Origin: Pandoraea communis
GTDB taxonomy: Bacteria; Pseudomonadota; Gammaproteobacteria; Burkholderiales; Burkholderiaceae
DNA: 64,000 nt
Direction of reading: 5' to 3'
Assembly: GCF_902459745.1 (NCBI RefSeq)
Contig: NZ_CABPSJ010000002.1
Coordinates: 806,001 to 870,000, forward strand
The translations under genes and the position numbers were made by a program. The notes below the pieces were generated by a model, which was given only the letters and a program-made list of their open reading frames with translations, did not search any database and was not told where the DNA came from. Shown one piece after another: positions 39,360 to 49,582 of the stretch (position 1 is its first letter; every line of letters starts with the position of its first letter).

Positions 39360-39381
39360 GTCGTCTCTCCGGTACCCGTGC

Positions 39382-41454
39382 TCAAGCGCTGCGTGTGATG
39401 AGCAGGTTGCCCAGCGCGTCGACGCGCCCCGAGAATTCCGGCTCCAGCCAGATCGTCGTATCCGGTTGCTCAAGGATTGCGGGGCCCGGCACCGTCGCAC
39501 CGACCGGCAAATCGAGACGCGCATATCGCACGGCATCCCACCACTGTCCCGCGTGGTAGACACGTTGCGTACCCAGCGGCGCCGGCATGGCGCTGGCCTG
39601 CGGTGCGAGCACCGCGAGATCGAATTTCGGGCGCACACCGATGCGGGCGTAGCGCAGATTCATGATGCGCACCGCAATCCCGTCGAGCGCACCGCCGAAC
39701 GCCTCGCGATAGGCAACGTCGAAGGCCTGCGCGATGCCTTCGCGATGCAGCGCATCGCGCAACACGGGCACACGTACGGTGTGGCTTTGGCCGACGTAGA
39801 GCATGTCGAGTTCGATGGCCTCTCGCACCGATTCGAAACGCACGCCCGCCGAATCCAGACGCGTCTGACAAGACTCAGCAAGCGCCTCCACACGGGCCAG
39901 GAGGTCCTCGACATCGAGGGCGGCAAGCGGTTGATTGAGTGTCTGCACGCTGTCGTGACGCATGTCGGCCATCACGCAACCGAGCGCCGAGGTCACGCCG
40001 GGGTAACGCGGCACGATCCCTGTGGTCGTACCGACCTCGCGCATCATGGCGCACACATGCAACGCACCGCCGCCACCGAACGGCATGTAGACAAACTGGC
40101 GCGGATCGTGGCCCCGTTCGATCGACACCACACGAATGGCCCCGGCCATCTTGGCATTAGCCACCGTCAGAATGGCTTCCGCCGCCGCATGCACCTCCAA
40201 CCCCAGCGGCGCGGCCACGTGCTCGCCAATGGCCTGTGCCGCCAAGCCCGCGTCGAGTTTGTCGAGCAAGCCGCCGCCCAGCGGCCGGTCGGCGGCAATG
40301 CGTCCGAGCAACACGTTGGCGTCGGTCACGGTCGGGCGCAGATTGCCGCGCCCGTAGCAGGCCGGACCCGGAATGCTGCCCGCCGACTCGGGCCCGACTT
40401 GCAGCAAGCCGCCTGCGTCCACCGACGCAATTGAGCCACCGCCCGCCCCGATGGTTTCGATCTGGATCATCGGCGAGCGCACCACCATGCCGAACTCGAT
40501 GGATGTCTGTGCGGAGAGCGATGCCTCGCCGCCCGCCACGAGCGAGACGTCGAACGACGTGCCGCCCATGTCGCCGGTGACAACGTTGGCGAAGCCCGCC
40601 GCGCGCGCAATCGCCGCGCACGCGATCACGCCGGCCGCCGGCCCGGAGAGCGCGGTGCGTACCGGGACATCGCTGGCGGTCTGCCGCGACATGATGCCCC
40701 CGTTGCTCTGCACGACGAGCAGTTCGCCGCCGAACCCTTGTGCCTTCAGGTCACGCTCGAGCCGCGTGAGATAACTGCCTACCACCGGTTGCAGCGCCGC
40801 GTTGAGCGTGGCGGTCGAGCAGCGCTCGAACTCGCGAATCTCGGGCAACACTTCCGTCGCCGCCGTCACATAGCCGTTAGGCCAGAGGGCACGAACCGCC
40901 GCGACCGCCCGCTGTTCGTTACCGGGGTTGGCATACGCATTGATAAAGAACACGCACACGGCGTCGCAACCGGCTTCGAGCAGCGCACGCGCCGCCGACT
41001 CGACCTGAGCGATGTCGACGTCGGTGTGAATCGTGCCGTCCGAGAGCACGCGCTCATCGACTTCGATGCGCAGGTCGCGCGGCACGATCGGCGTGAAGTC
41101 GCCGCGCAACCCCCATGTGGCGGGACGGTCGCGACGGCGCATCTCCAGCACGTCGCGAAAGCCGGTCGTGGTGATGATGCCGGTGCGGGCGACCTTACGT
41201 TCGAGCAGTGCATTCGTGCCGACCGTCGTGCCGTGCACGATGGTCGCGATAGCCCCCGCGCCTGCCGTCTCGGCGGCGGCGCCGACACGTTCAATGCCGT
41301 TCATGAAACCGCGCGCTTCCTCGCCGCGCGTCGATGGCACCTTGACGATGCGTGCCGCACCGGCCGCCTCGTCGAGCACGAACAAATCGGTAAACGTGCC
41401 GCCCACATCGACCCCCACGATCAGCGGGGCCCCGGTCGTTGCTGCTGTGCTCAT
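39382..41454 (-). CDS. hyuA: Hydantoinase/oxoprolinase family protein, subunit A
   Basis: A 690-residue ASKHA-fold ATPase subunit of the hydantoinase/5-oxoprolinase/acetone carboxylase superfamily. Seen: VGVDVGGTFTD near residue 13, HGTTVGTNALLER near residue 75, TGDMGGTSFDV near residue 290 and ETIGAGGGSIASVD near residue 330. Relatives use ATP to activate the amide or carbonyl group and pair with subunit B to open lactam or cyclic imide rings, or to carboxylate ketones. Its ATG overlaps the hyuB stop as ATGA. Substrate is not predictable from sequence alone; the operon context points to a lactam or imide. Confidence 0.92.
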   Translation of the reverse strand: MSTAATTGAPLIVGVDVGGTFTDLFVLDEAAGAARIVKVPSTRGEEARGFMNGIERVGAAAETAGAGAIATIVHGTTVGTNALLERKVARTGIITTTGFRDVLEMRRRDRPATWGLRGDFTPIVPRDLRIEVDERVLSDGTIHTDVDIAQVESAARALLEAGCDAVCVFFINAYANPGNEQRAVAAVRALWPNGYVTAATEVLPEIREFERCSTATLNAALQPVVGSYLTRLERDLKAQGFGGELLVVQSNGGIMSRQTASDVPVRTALSGPAAGVIACAAIARAAGFANVVTGDMGGTSFDVSLVAGGEASLSAQTSIEFGMVVRSPMIQIETIGAGGGSIASVDAGGLLQVGPESAGSIPGPACYGRGNLRPTVTDANVLLGRIAADRPLGGGLLDKLDAGLAAQAIGEHVAAPLGLEVHAAAEAILTVANAKMAGAIRVVSIERGHDPRQFVYMPFGGGGALHVCAMMREVGTTTGIVPRYPGVTSALGCVMADMRHDSVQTLNQPLAALDVEDLLARVEALAESCQTRLDSAGVRFESVREAIELDMLYVGQSHTVRVPVLRDALHREGIAQAFDVAYREAFGGALDGIAVRIMNLRYARIGVRPKFDLAVLAPQASAMPAPLGTQRVYHAGQWWDAVRYARLDLPVGATVPGPAILEQPDTTIWLEPEFSGRVDALGNLLITRSA

Positions 41455-43145
41455 GCCTGTTGCTCCTTCGTTGCCTTGCCGGTCGCGGCATCCGCCACCT
41501 GCGTCACATACCCCATCGCCCGGTCATGCGCGCGCGCTGCCGCGTCGCGCCGGGCAGGATCGCCGTAGCCACCGCCCCCCGGCGTCTCGAGCCGCACACG
41601 TTCGCCGCGCGCCAGCCGGATGCCGAGCATCTTCGAAGCCATCGGCGGCGTGCGCCACTCGCCGTCGTTCTGATACCGGAACACATTCGGCACCGACGCC
41701 TGACCACCCGCAATGCCTTGCGGCGCCGAGCGGCCGCGCTCGCCGAACACGAAGGCTTCTGCGCTGTCTTCCAGCAGTTCGATCTCGTAGATCGCGCCCA
41801 GTCCGCCCCGATGCTCCCCATCGCCCGCCGAATCGGGACGCAGCGCCCACTGGGTGAAACGCACGGGATAGGCCGCCTCGAGAATCTCGACGGGCGGAAT
41901 CGTGGCGGTCGAAATCGGCGCGTTGCCGTGCGACAGGCCATCGCCATCCATGTGGCCGCCATGGCCGCCGCCGAAGAAGCTGAACATCACCCAGCGCTGG
42001 CCTCGACGTGCCTCGTCGGTGCGATAGCCCGCGATCGACAAGGCATTGATCGTGCCGTATGCCTGCGCCATCGCGCGTTGCGGCGCGGCTTTGGCCATCG
42101 CACAGAAGATCACATCGATCATGCGCAGGATCGTCTCGGTATAGCCGCCCACGGGGCGCGGGCGCTGTGCGGAAATCACCGACCCTTCCGGCAGCTCGAA
42201 TTGCACCGCGTCCAGCACGCCCGCGTTGGCCGGCACATCCGGGAACAGGTGTTTGAGCGCCACGTAGCAGGCGGCGATCGCCGTCGCCCGGGAAATGTTC
42301 ACCGGCCCCATGCAGGCGGGCGACGTTCCGGTGAAATCGAGCGTGAGCGTCTCGCCTTGCACCCGCATGCGCAACGCGATGGTGAGCGGCACATCGCGCA
42401 CCCCGTCGTTATCGAGCATGTCCCGGTAGACGTACTCGCCATCGGGTAACGCGGCCACATGCGCACGCATGAGCTTGACGGCACGCTCGCGCAGTTGGCC
42501 CAGGGCCTCCTGCACCGTCGTGTCGCCGTATTCGTCGAGCAGATCTGCCAGACGTCGTGCGCCGAGGGTCAGCGCCGACAGTTGGCCGTTCAGATCGCCC
42601 CAGAGGCTGTCGGGCAGTCGCGTGTTCGCCTTGAGAATCGCGAGCACGTCGGCATCGAGTTCACCGCCGCGAACGATGCGCACCGGCGGAATCTGCACGG
42701 CTTCCTGCCAGCACTCGGTCGCCGCCGGGTTGTAGTTGCCCGGCACCGCACCTCCCACGTCGTGCCAGTGCGCGGCCGACGCCAGAAAGCAATACAGCTT
42801 GCCATTGCGAAACACCGGACGCACGAGCTTGAAGTCGTTGGCGTGGGTGCCACCCTCGTAGGGGTCGTTGAACAGCCACACATCGCCATCGACCATGCCG
42901 CCGCGCTCTGCCGCCGCGCGCGCTGCCGCCTGCACGGCGAAGGCCATCGCACCGACGAAGACGGGCAGGCCCGACTTGCCCTGAATCAGCGTGGCACCGG
43001 TGGCGGCGTCGTAGATGCCGTGGCAGGCGTCATGCGCCTCGGCAATGATGGGATTGAACGCACTGCGGTAAAGCGTCGCGTCCATTTCGTCGGCGATCTG
43101 CTCCAGACGGCCCTTGAGGACCGCCAAAGTGACGGGATCTAGCAT
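41451..43145 (-). CDS. hyuB: Hydantoinase B/oxoprolinase family protein, subunit B
   Basis: A 564-residue partner of HyuA. The conserved NDPYEGGTHANDFKLVRPVF near residue 95, HWHDVGG near residue 128 and FFGGGHGG near residue 395 are family signatures. The ATG at 43145 starts MLDPVTLAVLKGRLEQI; the longer frame to 43553 is not family-like. It overlaps the upstream small hydratase subunit by seven bases and the downstream hyuA by ATGA, so the three should be co-translated. With HyuA it probably hydrolyses a cyclic amide bond with ATP. Confidence 0.92.
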   Translation of the reverse strand: MLDPVTLAVLKGRLEQIADEMDATLYRSAFNPIIAEAHDACHGIYDAATGATLIQGKSGLPVFVGAMAFAVQAAARAAAERGGMVDGDVWLFNDPYEGGTHANDFKLVRPVFRNGKLYCFLASAAHWHDVGGAVPGNYNPAATECWQEAVQIPPVRIVRGGELDADVLAILKANTRLPDSLWGDLNGQLSALTLGARRLADLLDEYGDTTVQEALGQLRERAVKLMRAHVAALPDGEYVYRDMLDNDGVRDVPLTIALRMRVQGETLTLDFTGTSPACMGPVNISRATAIAACYVALKHLFPDVPANAGVLDAVQFELPEGSVISAQRPRPVGGYTETILRMIDVIFCAMAKAAPQRAMAQAYGTINALSIAGYRTDEARRGQRWVMFSFFGGGHGGHMDGDGLSHGNAPISTATIPPVEILEAAYPVRFTQWALRPDSAGDGEHRGGLGAIYEIELLEDSAEAFVFGERGRSAPQGIAGGQASVPNVFRYQNDGEWRTPPMASKMLGIRLARGERVRLETPGGGGYGDPARRDAAARAHDRAMGYVTQVADAATGKATKEQQA

Positions 43146-43687
43146 GAGGAAACTCCGTTGGATGTCGCGTGGGGTGCCGTACGGCGCCGCTTGAGCAGGT
43201 TGAGCAGCCCGCCCGCGTCGACCATGTCGAGCAGAAAGTCCGGCACGGTCTCGCAGGCGAGCCGGCTGCCGTCGGCGCGCTCGACGAAACCTTCGCGCGG
43301 CGAGAGCCGCAGGGCTTCGCCCTCGGCAATGCGATGCGCGTCGGCGCAGGTCAGTAGCAACAGCCCCACATTGAAGGCGTTGCGGAAATACAGACCATTG
43401 AACGACGGCGCAATGACGGCGCGCACGCCGAGATGAACCAGCGCCGCCGCCGCCTGCTCGCGCGACGAGCCGATGCCGAAGTTCGGGCCGGCGACGAGCA
43501 CATCGCCCGCCTGCACGCTCGCCGCAAACTCGGGGCGAACGCGATGCAGGCAATGGCGCGCGATCTCGTCGATGCCGAACTTCATGTAAGCGCCCGGCGC
43601 GAGCGCGTCGGTATCGATATCGGCGCCGACGACCCAGGCGCGATGCAAGGTGCTGCGTGGATCAACAGTCGTGGTTGGGGTGGTCAT
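43139..43687 (-). CDS. Aconitase-family hydratase small (swivel) subunit
   Basis: A 182-residue LeuD-type swivel domain. GADIDTDALAPGAYM near residue 21 and GPNFGIGSSREQAAAALVHLG near residue 70 match the small subunit of isopropylmalate isomerase, homoaconitase and dimethylmaleate hydratase. The SSRE serine/arginine pair is intact, while the usual GCGSSREH has become GIGSSREQ. The gene lies 22 bases after the large subunit and not in a leu operon, so a catabolic hydratase acting on a maleate-type acid is favoured over leucine synthesis. The start at 43687 begins MTTPTTTVDP. Confidence 0.88.
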   Translation of the reverse strand: MTTPTTTVDPRSTLHRAWVVGADIDTDALAPGAYMKFGIDEIARHCLHRVRPEFAASVQAGDVLVAGPNFGIGSSREQAAAALVHLGVRAVIAPSFNGLYFRNAFNVGLLLLTCADAHRIAEGEALRLSPREGFVERADGSRLACETVPDFLLDMVDAGGLLNLLKRRRTAPHATSNGVSSC

Positions 43688-43709
43688 GGAAAACGTGTGA
43701 CGAACAAAG

Positions 43710-44978
43710 TCAGGCGAGCAAGTCGCGCGGGTCGGCGATGCGGCCAGTGAGCGCGGCCGCCGCCACCGTATAGGGCGAGCCGAGATAGACCTGCGCCGTC
43801 TCCGCCCCCATGCGCCCCTTGAAATTGCGGGCGGTACTCGACACGACGGTTGCCCCTTCGGGAATCGAGCCGCCGTATCCCGCACAGGCACCGCAGGTAG
43901 TGGCAAGCACCTGCGCACCGGCAGCCGTGAGCACGTCCATCACGCCCTCACGAGCCGCCTGCGCCTGATCTCGCTGCGAGGCCGGGGCGACGACGAAGTG
44001 CATGCCGTCGGCCACGCGCTTGCCACGCAGCACGCGGGCCGCCGCGCGCAGGTCCTCGAGCTTTGCCCCCGTGCAGGCGCCCAGATAAGCGACGTCGACC
44101 GCGACATCGGCGAATTCGCCGACGCCGCGCGTATTGGCAGGGCTGTGCGGCGCGGCCACCTGCGGGGCAAGTGCGCTGGCGTCGAACGAATGCACTTCGG
44201 CGGCGGCGCCCTCATCTGACTGCCAGCGCTCGACGTCGATAGCGGCGCTCACGCCAGCCGAGCGTAAGTAGTTGAGCGTGGTCGCATCGGGTGCAATCAG
44301 CCCAACCTGCGAGCCAAGTTCGGCGCTCATGTTCGAGAGCGTCATGCGCTCCTGCATCGACAACGCACGCACGGCCTCGCCACAGAATTCGATGGCCTGA
44401 TAACGTCCGCCATTCATGCCAAAGCGGCCGATCATGTGCAGCATCATGTCCTTGGCGGTCACACCGTCGGCCAGACGTCCGTCCCAGCGCATCTGAAGGG
44501 TTTCCGGCACTTTGACCCAGATCTCGCCCGAGACGGCGACGCCCAGCATTTCGGTACTGCCAATGCCGAACATATAAGCGCCGAACGCCCCGCCGGTGGG
44601 CGAATGCGAATCGCCGCCCACGCAGAACATGCCGGGGCGCAGATGGCCGTGTTCGGGCACGACCACGTGGCAGATGCCAACCGAGTCGTAGACGTTGGGC
44701 AGCGCCTGCGCGCTCGCCCAGTCGCGGGCGATGCGCACGATGCGCCGCGATTCGTCGTCGAATTCCGGCACGTAGTGATCGATGACGAGTACCACTTTCG
44801 ATTTGTCCCACAACTGTGCGCCCAGCGATTCGAGCATCGGTTGCAGACGGCGCGGGCCGCTGGAATCGTGAAACATCGCGAGATCGACGCGACAAGTGAC
44901 GATCTCGCCCCCGGCGACTTCGTCGCGGCCACAGGCGGCCGCCAGCAGTTTTTGCGTCAGCGTTTGAGTCACGGTCAT
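43710..44978 (-). CDS. Aconitase-family hydratase large subunit (LeuC-like)
   Basis: A 422-residue [4Fe-4S] hydro-lyase subunit. The three cluster cysteines are seen in LGACTGAKLEDLRAA near residue 300 and CGACAG near residue 362; GDSHSPTGGAFGAYMFGIGSTE near residue 118 is a family motif. The length matches the archaeal-type LeuC/HacA/DmdA group (about 420) rather than bacterial LeuC (about 465). It should interconvert an unsaturated dicarboxylate and a hydroxy acid. The ATG at 44978 lies four bases after the livF stop; GAGGGA almost touches the ATG, and the GTG third codon would give a better-spaced site. Confidence 0.9.
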   Translation of the reverse strand: MTVTQTLTQKLLAAACGRDEVAGGEIVTCRVDLAMFHDSSGPRRLQPMLESLGAQLWDKSKVVLVIDHYVPEFDDESRRIVRIARDWASAQALPNVYDSVGICHVVVPEHGHLRPGMFCVGGDSHSPTGGAFGAYMFGIGSTEMLGVAVSGEIWVKVPETLQMRWDGRLADGVTAKDMMLHMIGRFGMNGGRYQAIEFCGEAVRALSMQERMTLSNMSAELGSQVGLIAPDATTLNYLRSAGVSAAIDVERWQSDEGAAAEVHSFDASALAPQVAAPHSPANTRGVGEFADVAVDVAYLGACTGAKLEDLRAAARVLRGKRVADGMHFVVAPASQRDQAQAAREGVMDVLTAAGAQVLATTCGACAGYGGSIPEGATVVSSTARNFKGRMGAETAQVYLGSPYTVAAAALTGRIADPRDLLA

Positions 44979-44982
44979 TCCC

Positions 44983-45689
<707 letters not shown>

Positions 45690-45693
<4 letters not shown>

Positions 45694-46454
45694 TGCGCAC
45701 CGCCCGACTGCGCAGCGAGCCGCGCCGCTGCACCGTGTCCCAGATAGGCTTCGATTACGGCGGCATCGGACGTGACTTCGCGCGGCGTACCGGCGGCAAT
45801 CAGCTTGCCCTGCGCGAGTACCCACACATGCTCCGCAAGACTCATGACCGCGCGCATCACATGCTCGATCATCAGCACGGTCACCCCGCTCTCGGCGATT
45901 TCGCGCACCACGGGAATCATCTCGTCGATCTCGCTCGGGTTAAGGCCCGCGAGCACTTCGTCGAGCAGCAACAGACGCGGGCGCGTTGCCAGCGCACGAG
46001 CCAGTTCGAGCCGCTTGCGACCGCAGACGGTCAGGTCGGCGGCGGGCTTGTCCAACTGCGCCTGCAGGTTCGTGCGAAGTGCGATTTCCTCAGCCTCGCG
46101 CAGCGCTGCGCGGCGCTCGCGTCGATGCAGATGCGCGCCCACGGCAATGTTCTCGCGCACCGTCTGCGCACCGAACGGCTGCACGATCTGGAAGGTACGC
46201 GTGAGCCCCTGGCGCGCAGTTTCAAACGGGGCTTGTCCCGTAATGTCGCGTCCCTGAAACTCGACGCGGCCCGCCGTTGGCGTCAGGAATCCGGAGAGCA
46301 GACCGAACAGCGTCGTTTTCCCCGCACCGTTCGGGCCGACGAGTGCCGTGAGCGTGCCCGGTTTGACGACGAGACTCACGTCCTGAACGGCCTTGAGGCC
46401 GCCGAACGTAATGGACAGGCCATCGGCCTTCAACAGCGCCTCAGACACGGGCAT
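45690..46454 (-). CDS. livG: Branched-chain amino acid-type ABC transporter ATPase LivG
   Basis: A 254-residue ATPase with Walker A GPNGAGKTTLF near residue 39, the LivG-type GLTRTFQIVQPF near residue 85 and Walker B LLLLDEVLAGLNPSE near residue 160. The usual LSGGQ signature is degenerate here (LTVCGRKRLELARAL near residue 140), where LSYGQQ is common in this family. The start at 46454 lies inside the end of livM (14-base overlap). It forms the heteromeric ATPase pair with LivF. Confidence 0.9.
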
Positions 46455-47457
46455 TCTCCTCATGCGTGGCGGCCGCTTGCGCATCAGGCGCGGCAACCGT
46501 CTTCTTGTCCATTCCCAGCACCCGGCGCACCGATGCCCCCGCGCCGGTAATGCCGCGCGGCAGGAACATCACGATCGCAATCAGCACCACGCCATAGATC
46601 ACCATCGACAGCCCCGGCAACTCGCCGAACAGATTTCGCGTGAACTCGCCCAGCGCATACAGCACCGCCGCGCCCAGCACGGGCCCCCAGAGCGTGCCCA
46701 AACCGCCCACGATCACGCCGACAAGTGCCTCGACCGAGATCGTCGAGCCGAAGGCAATGCCCGCGTCGATGTACTGGAACATCTGCACGTAGCACATGCC
46801 CGCCGCGCTCATGAATGCGCCAGAGAGCGCAATTGCACCGAGCTTCACGCGCAGCGGATTCACGCCGACCGCACGCGCTGCGTTCTCGTTGTCGCGCACG
46901 GCCTGCAGCCACGCGCCGAAACGCGAATGCCGCAGCCAGGCCGTGACGAGCAGCGCGGCCATCACGAAGACAAGCAGAAGCGCCGCATAGCCACGCGGCG
47001 ACGCGAATTGCAGATTCCCGACGCTCTGATGCAACGGCACCATCAGGCCCACGCCCGCCCCGGTGAACGGCAGCGACACCGCGAGAATCCGGAAGACTTC
47101 CGCGAAGGCCAGCGTCACGAGCGCGAAGTACGACCCCTTGAGGCCGTAGCGGAACGTGATCGCGCCGATGGCGACGGCGACCACCGTCCCCATCGCGATG
47201 GCGAACGGCATCGCCAGCCACGGGCTCCAGCCCCATCGCAATTGCGCAATCGCTTGCGCGTAGGCGCCTACGCCGAAGAAGAGCGCATGCCCGAACGACA
47301 ACTGTCCGCCGAACCCGCCCAGAATGTTCCAGGACTGCGACAACAGCACGGTGTAGAGCGTCATCATCACGAACGACAGCCACACGCCCGATTGCAACGT
47401 GGCCAGCAGCGCCGCGATCACGACACCGAACAGCACGATCCAACGAAGGTCTCTCAT
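46441..47457 (-). CDS. livM: Branched-chain amino acid-type ABC transporter permease LivM
   Basis: A 338-residue permease with about ten transmembrane segments. LSQSWNILGGFGGQLSFGHALFFGVGAYA near residues 38-66 and GGLGTLWGPVLGAA near residue 265 are the LivM signatures. The start at 47457 (MRDLRWIVLFG) begins with the first membrane helix; the longer frame to 47622 is not family-like. It ends inside the livG start. Confidence 0.93.
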   Translation of the reverse strand: MRDLRWIVLFGVVIAALLATLQSGVWLSFVMMTLYTVLLSQSWNILGGFGGQLSFGHALFFGVGAYAQAIAQLRWGWSPWLAMPFAIAMGTVVAVAIGAITFRYGLKGSYFALVTLAFAEVFRILAVSLPFTGAGVGLMVPLHQSVGNLQFASPRGYAALLLVFVMAALLVTAWLRHSRFGAWLQAVRDNENAARAVGVNPLRVKLGAIALSGAFMSAAGMCYVQMFQYIDAGIAFGSTISVEALVGVIVGGLGTLWGPVLGAAVLYALGEFTRNLFGELPGLSMVIYGVVLIAIVMFLPRGITGAGASVRRVLGMDKKTVAAPDAQAAATHEENARV

Positions 47458-47473
47458 CGCTTGCTCTCCCCGC

Positions 47474-48346
47474 TCACGCGCGCGCACCGAACAAGCCCTG
47501 CGGACGCAGCAGCACGACGATGATGAAAATGGCGAAGATGCCCATCTGCCCGAGCGAATCGCCCAGCCATAACCCGCCCAGCGACTCGACCACACCGATG
47601 AGCAGCCCCCCGGCGAGTGCACCGGCGAAGCTCCCCATGCCGCCGAGCACCACGATGGTGAAGGCCACCAGCACGAAGCCGCTGCCCACTTGCGGGTTGA
47701 CGTAGTAAGTCGGCATCAGGAAACAAGCCGCCGCGCCCACACACGCCATACCGATGCCGAACGACAGCGCGTAGACCCGCTCGACGTCGATCCCCATGAG
47801 CTTCGCGCCGTGCTTCTCCCTGGCAACGGCACGAATCGCACGGCCGAGATCCGTCGCCCGCATGATCCAGAAGAGCAACGCCGCCGCGGCCAACGCGCCG
47901 CCGAAGGCGACGAGCTTCGGCACAGACAGCATGACCGGGCCGATGTCGACGGTGGCGAGCGTGTAAGGGGTGTCGATAGTGTGCGTATCGGACTTGAACC
48001 ACACCAGCGCGAGGTTCTCCAGCACGATGGCAAGCCCGAGGGTGACGAGCAGAATGTTCTCGTCCTTGCCGTGGCTGGCACGCTCGATCACGCACCGTTG
48101 CAAGCCGTAGCCAAGCGCAAACATGCCTAGCGTGACGAACGGCAGCGCAACATACGGATCGATGCCGAGCTTTTCCTTGAGCAGCCACACGGCGTATAGC
48201 GCAATCATCAACGCCGCGCCGTGCGAGAAGTTGATGATGTGCAGCACGCCGTACACGAGCGTGAGGCCCAGGGCGATGAGCGCGTACACCGCCCCCGTGG
48301 TGAGCCCGTTGAGCACGGCCGACAGGAGAATGACCGGGTCGAACAT
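47474..48346 (-). CDS. livH: Branched-chain amino acid-type ABC transporter permease LivH
   Basis: A 290-residue permease with eight or more transmembrane segments. The N-terminus has GLTTGAVYALIALGLTLVYGVL (about residues 14-35) and NFSHGA, and LGGMGSFAGALAGGLLIG lies near residue 230, all typical of LivH. It sits four bases after the substrate-binding protein gene and 16 bases before livM. Confidence 0.93.
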   Translation of the reverse strand: MFDPVILLSAVLNGLTTGAVYALIALGLTLVYGVLHIINFSHGAALMIALYAVWLLKEKLGIDPYVALPFVTLGMFALGYGLQRCVIERASHGKDENILLVTLGLAIVLENLALVWFKSDTHTIDTPYTLATVDIGPVMLSVPKLVAFGGALAAAALLFWIMRATDLGRAIRAVAREKHGAKLMGIDVERVYALSFGIGMACVGAAACFLMPTYYVNPQVGSGFVLVAFTIVVLGGMGSFAGALAGGLLIGVVESLGGLWLGDSLGQMGIFAIFIIVVLLRPQGLFGARA

Positions 48347-48350
48347 CGCA

Positions 48351-49562
48351 TCAGGCCTTGAGCGGGAAGATCGGCGCCACCTGACGATAGGTGTCCGGCA
48401 GAATCACGTTGATGTCGCCGCGCGAGACCTGCGTGAGCAGCGGCTGTGCGCCCGTGTTCTGCCCGTTGACGAACTTCGTCGGGCCGTAGGGCATGATGTG
48501 GTCCTTGAACGAACTCGATGCGAGTGCCGCCGTAATCGCCGCGCGATCGACGGATTTGGCGCGCTCGATGGCATCGGCCAGCAGCATCATCGCCGTGTAG
48601 GTCATGAAGACCTCGTAGCTGAAGAACGCTCCCTTGGCTTGCGTGCGCGCTTTGAGCGTCGCAACGCGCGGGTCTTTCGGATTGAACCAATGGTTGCAGT
48701 CGATGATGCCGTCGGCGATGTCCGGAAACTCCTTGAGGAACTTGTAGCTCGACGCCGCGCCGCCGAGCACCGAGTAGATCGCCTTGGGCTGCACCTTCTG
48801 CTGCTTCATCGCACGCAGCAGTAGCGCGTATTCGTTGTAGTAGTTCGCCGGAATCACAATATCCGGATTCACCGAGCGCATGCGCAGCACGATGTTATTG
48901 AAGTCGCGCGTCGGGTTGGCGTGCTTGATCACTTCCTTGATCTCGAAACCGCGTGCGGGCAGTTCCTTTTGCAGCAGCGCGGCCGTGCCCGTACCGAAGA
49001 GCGACTCTTCGTGCACGATCATCACCGTCTTGGCCGGCTTCCCGGCGGCGTTGTTGAGTGCGGCGAGATCGTCGACCGCGCGCAGCGAACACATGCGGTA
49101 GCCGGGGCCAAAACGGAAGGTGTTCGTCAGGCCGCGCTCCACGATCTGGTCGGCCACACCCACGTCAACGACATGCGGCAGGCCATATTTCGCCGCCGTT
49201 TGCGTCGTCGCCAGACAGATCGCCGACGCATAAGCACCGACGATGGCCGACACCCCCGCCTCGTTCATCTTCTCGACTTCCGCCGACCCGGCCTCCGGGC
49301 GCGACTGCGCGTCGCCGAGCACCGCCTCGATGGGCGCGCCGCCAAGCGACTTGATGCCGCCTGCGGCATTGATGTCGTCAATGGCGAGCAGCGCACCGAG
49401 ACGGCACTGCTGGCCGGAGTAGGCCAGCGCTCCCGTGACGGGATGCAGCACACCGATCTTGACCGGCTTGCCGGCGGCGTGCGCGAGCCATGGTGCGCTG
49501 GAAGTGGCAGCGAGCGCGGCCATGGCAGTGGACTGACGCAGGAACGTGCGACGCGAACTCAT
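48351..49562 (-). CDS. ABC transporter substrate-binding protein (Leu/Ile/Val-type) with Tat signal
   Basis: A 403-residue periplasmic binding protein (Peripla_BP_6 type). The N-terminus SSRRTFLRQS followed by a hydrophobic, Ala-rich stretch and an AHA cleavage site is a twin-arginine signal, so it is likely exported folded. The mature part starts KPVKIGVLHPVTGALAYSGQQ, the usual start of this fold. It is the second gene of the operon, 20 bases after the GntR gene, and should define the solute taken up by LivHMGF. This branch includes amide- and urea-binding proteins as well as amino acid binders; the ligand is unknown. Confidence 0.9.
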   Translation of the reverse strand: MSSRRTFLRQSTAMAALAATSSAPWLAHAAGKPVKIGVLHPVTGALAYSGQQCRLGALLAIDDINAAGGIKSLGGAPIEAVLGDAQSRPEAGSAEVEKMNEAGVSAIVGAYASAICLATTQTAAKYGLPHVVDVGVADQIVERGLTNTFRFGPGYRMCSLRAVDDLAALNNAAGKPAKTVMIVHEESLFGTGTAALLQKELPARGFEIKEVIKHANPTRDFNNIVLRMRSVNPDIVIPANYYNEYALLLRAMKQQKVQPKAIYSVLGGAASSYKFLKEFPDIADGIIDCNHWFNPKDPRVATLKARTQAKGAFFSYEVFMTYTAMMLLADAIERAKSVDRAAITAALASSSFKDHIMPYGPTKFVNGQNTGAQPLLTQVSRGDINVILPDTYRQVAPIFPLKA

Positions 49563-49582
49563 TGACGATTCTCCGGACGTGA

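Noticed and set aside
43139-44978. LeuCD for leucine biosynthesis
   Set aside because: The large subunit is about 420 residues (archaeal/catabolic type), and the pair sits inside a transporter-hydantoinase-lyase operon with no leuA or leuB.
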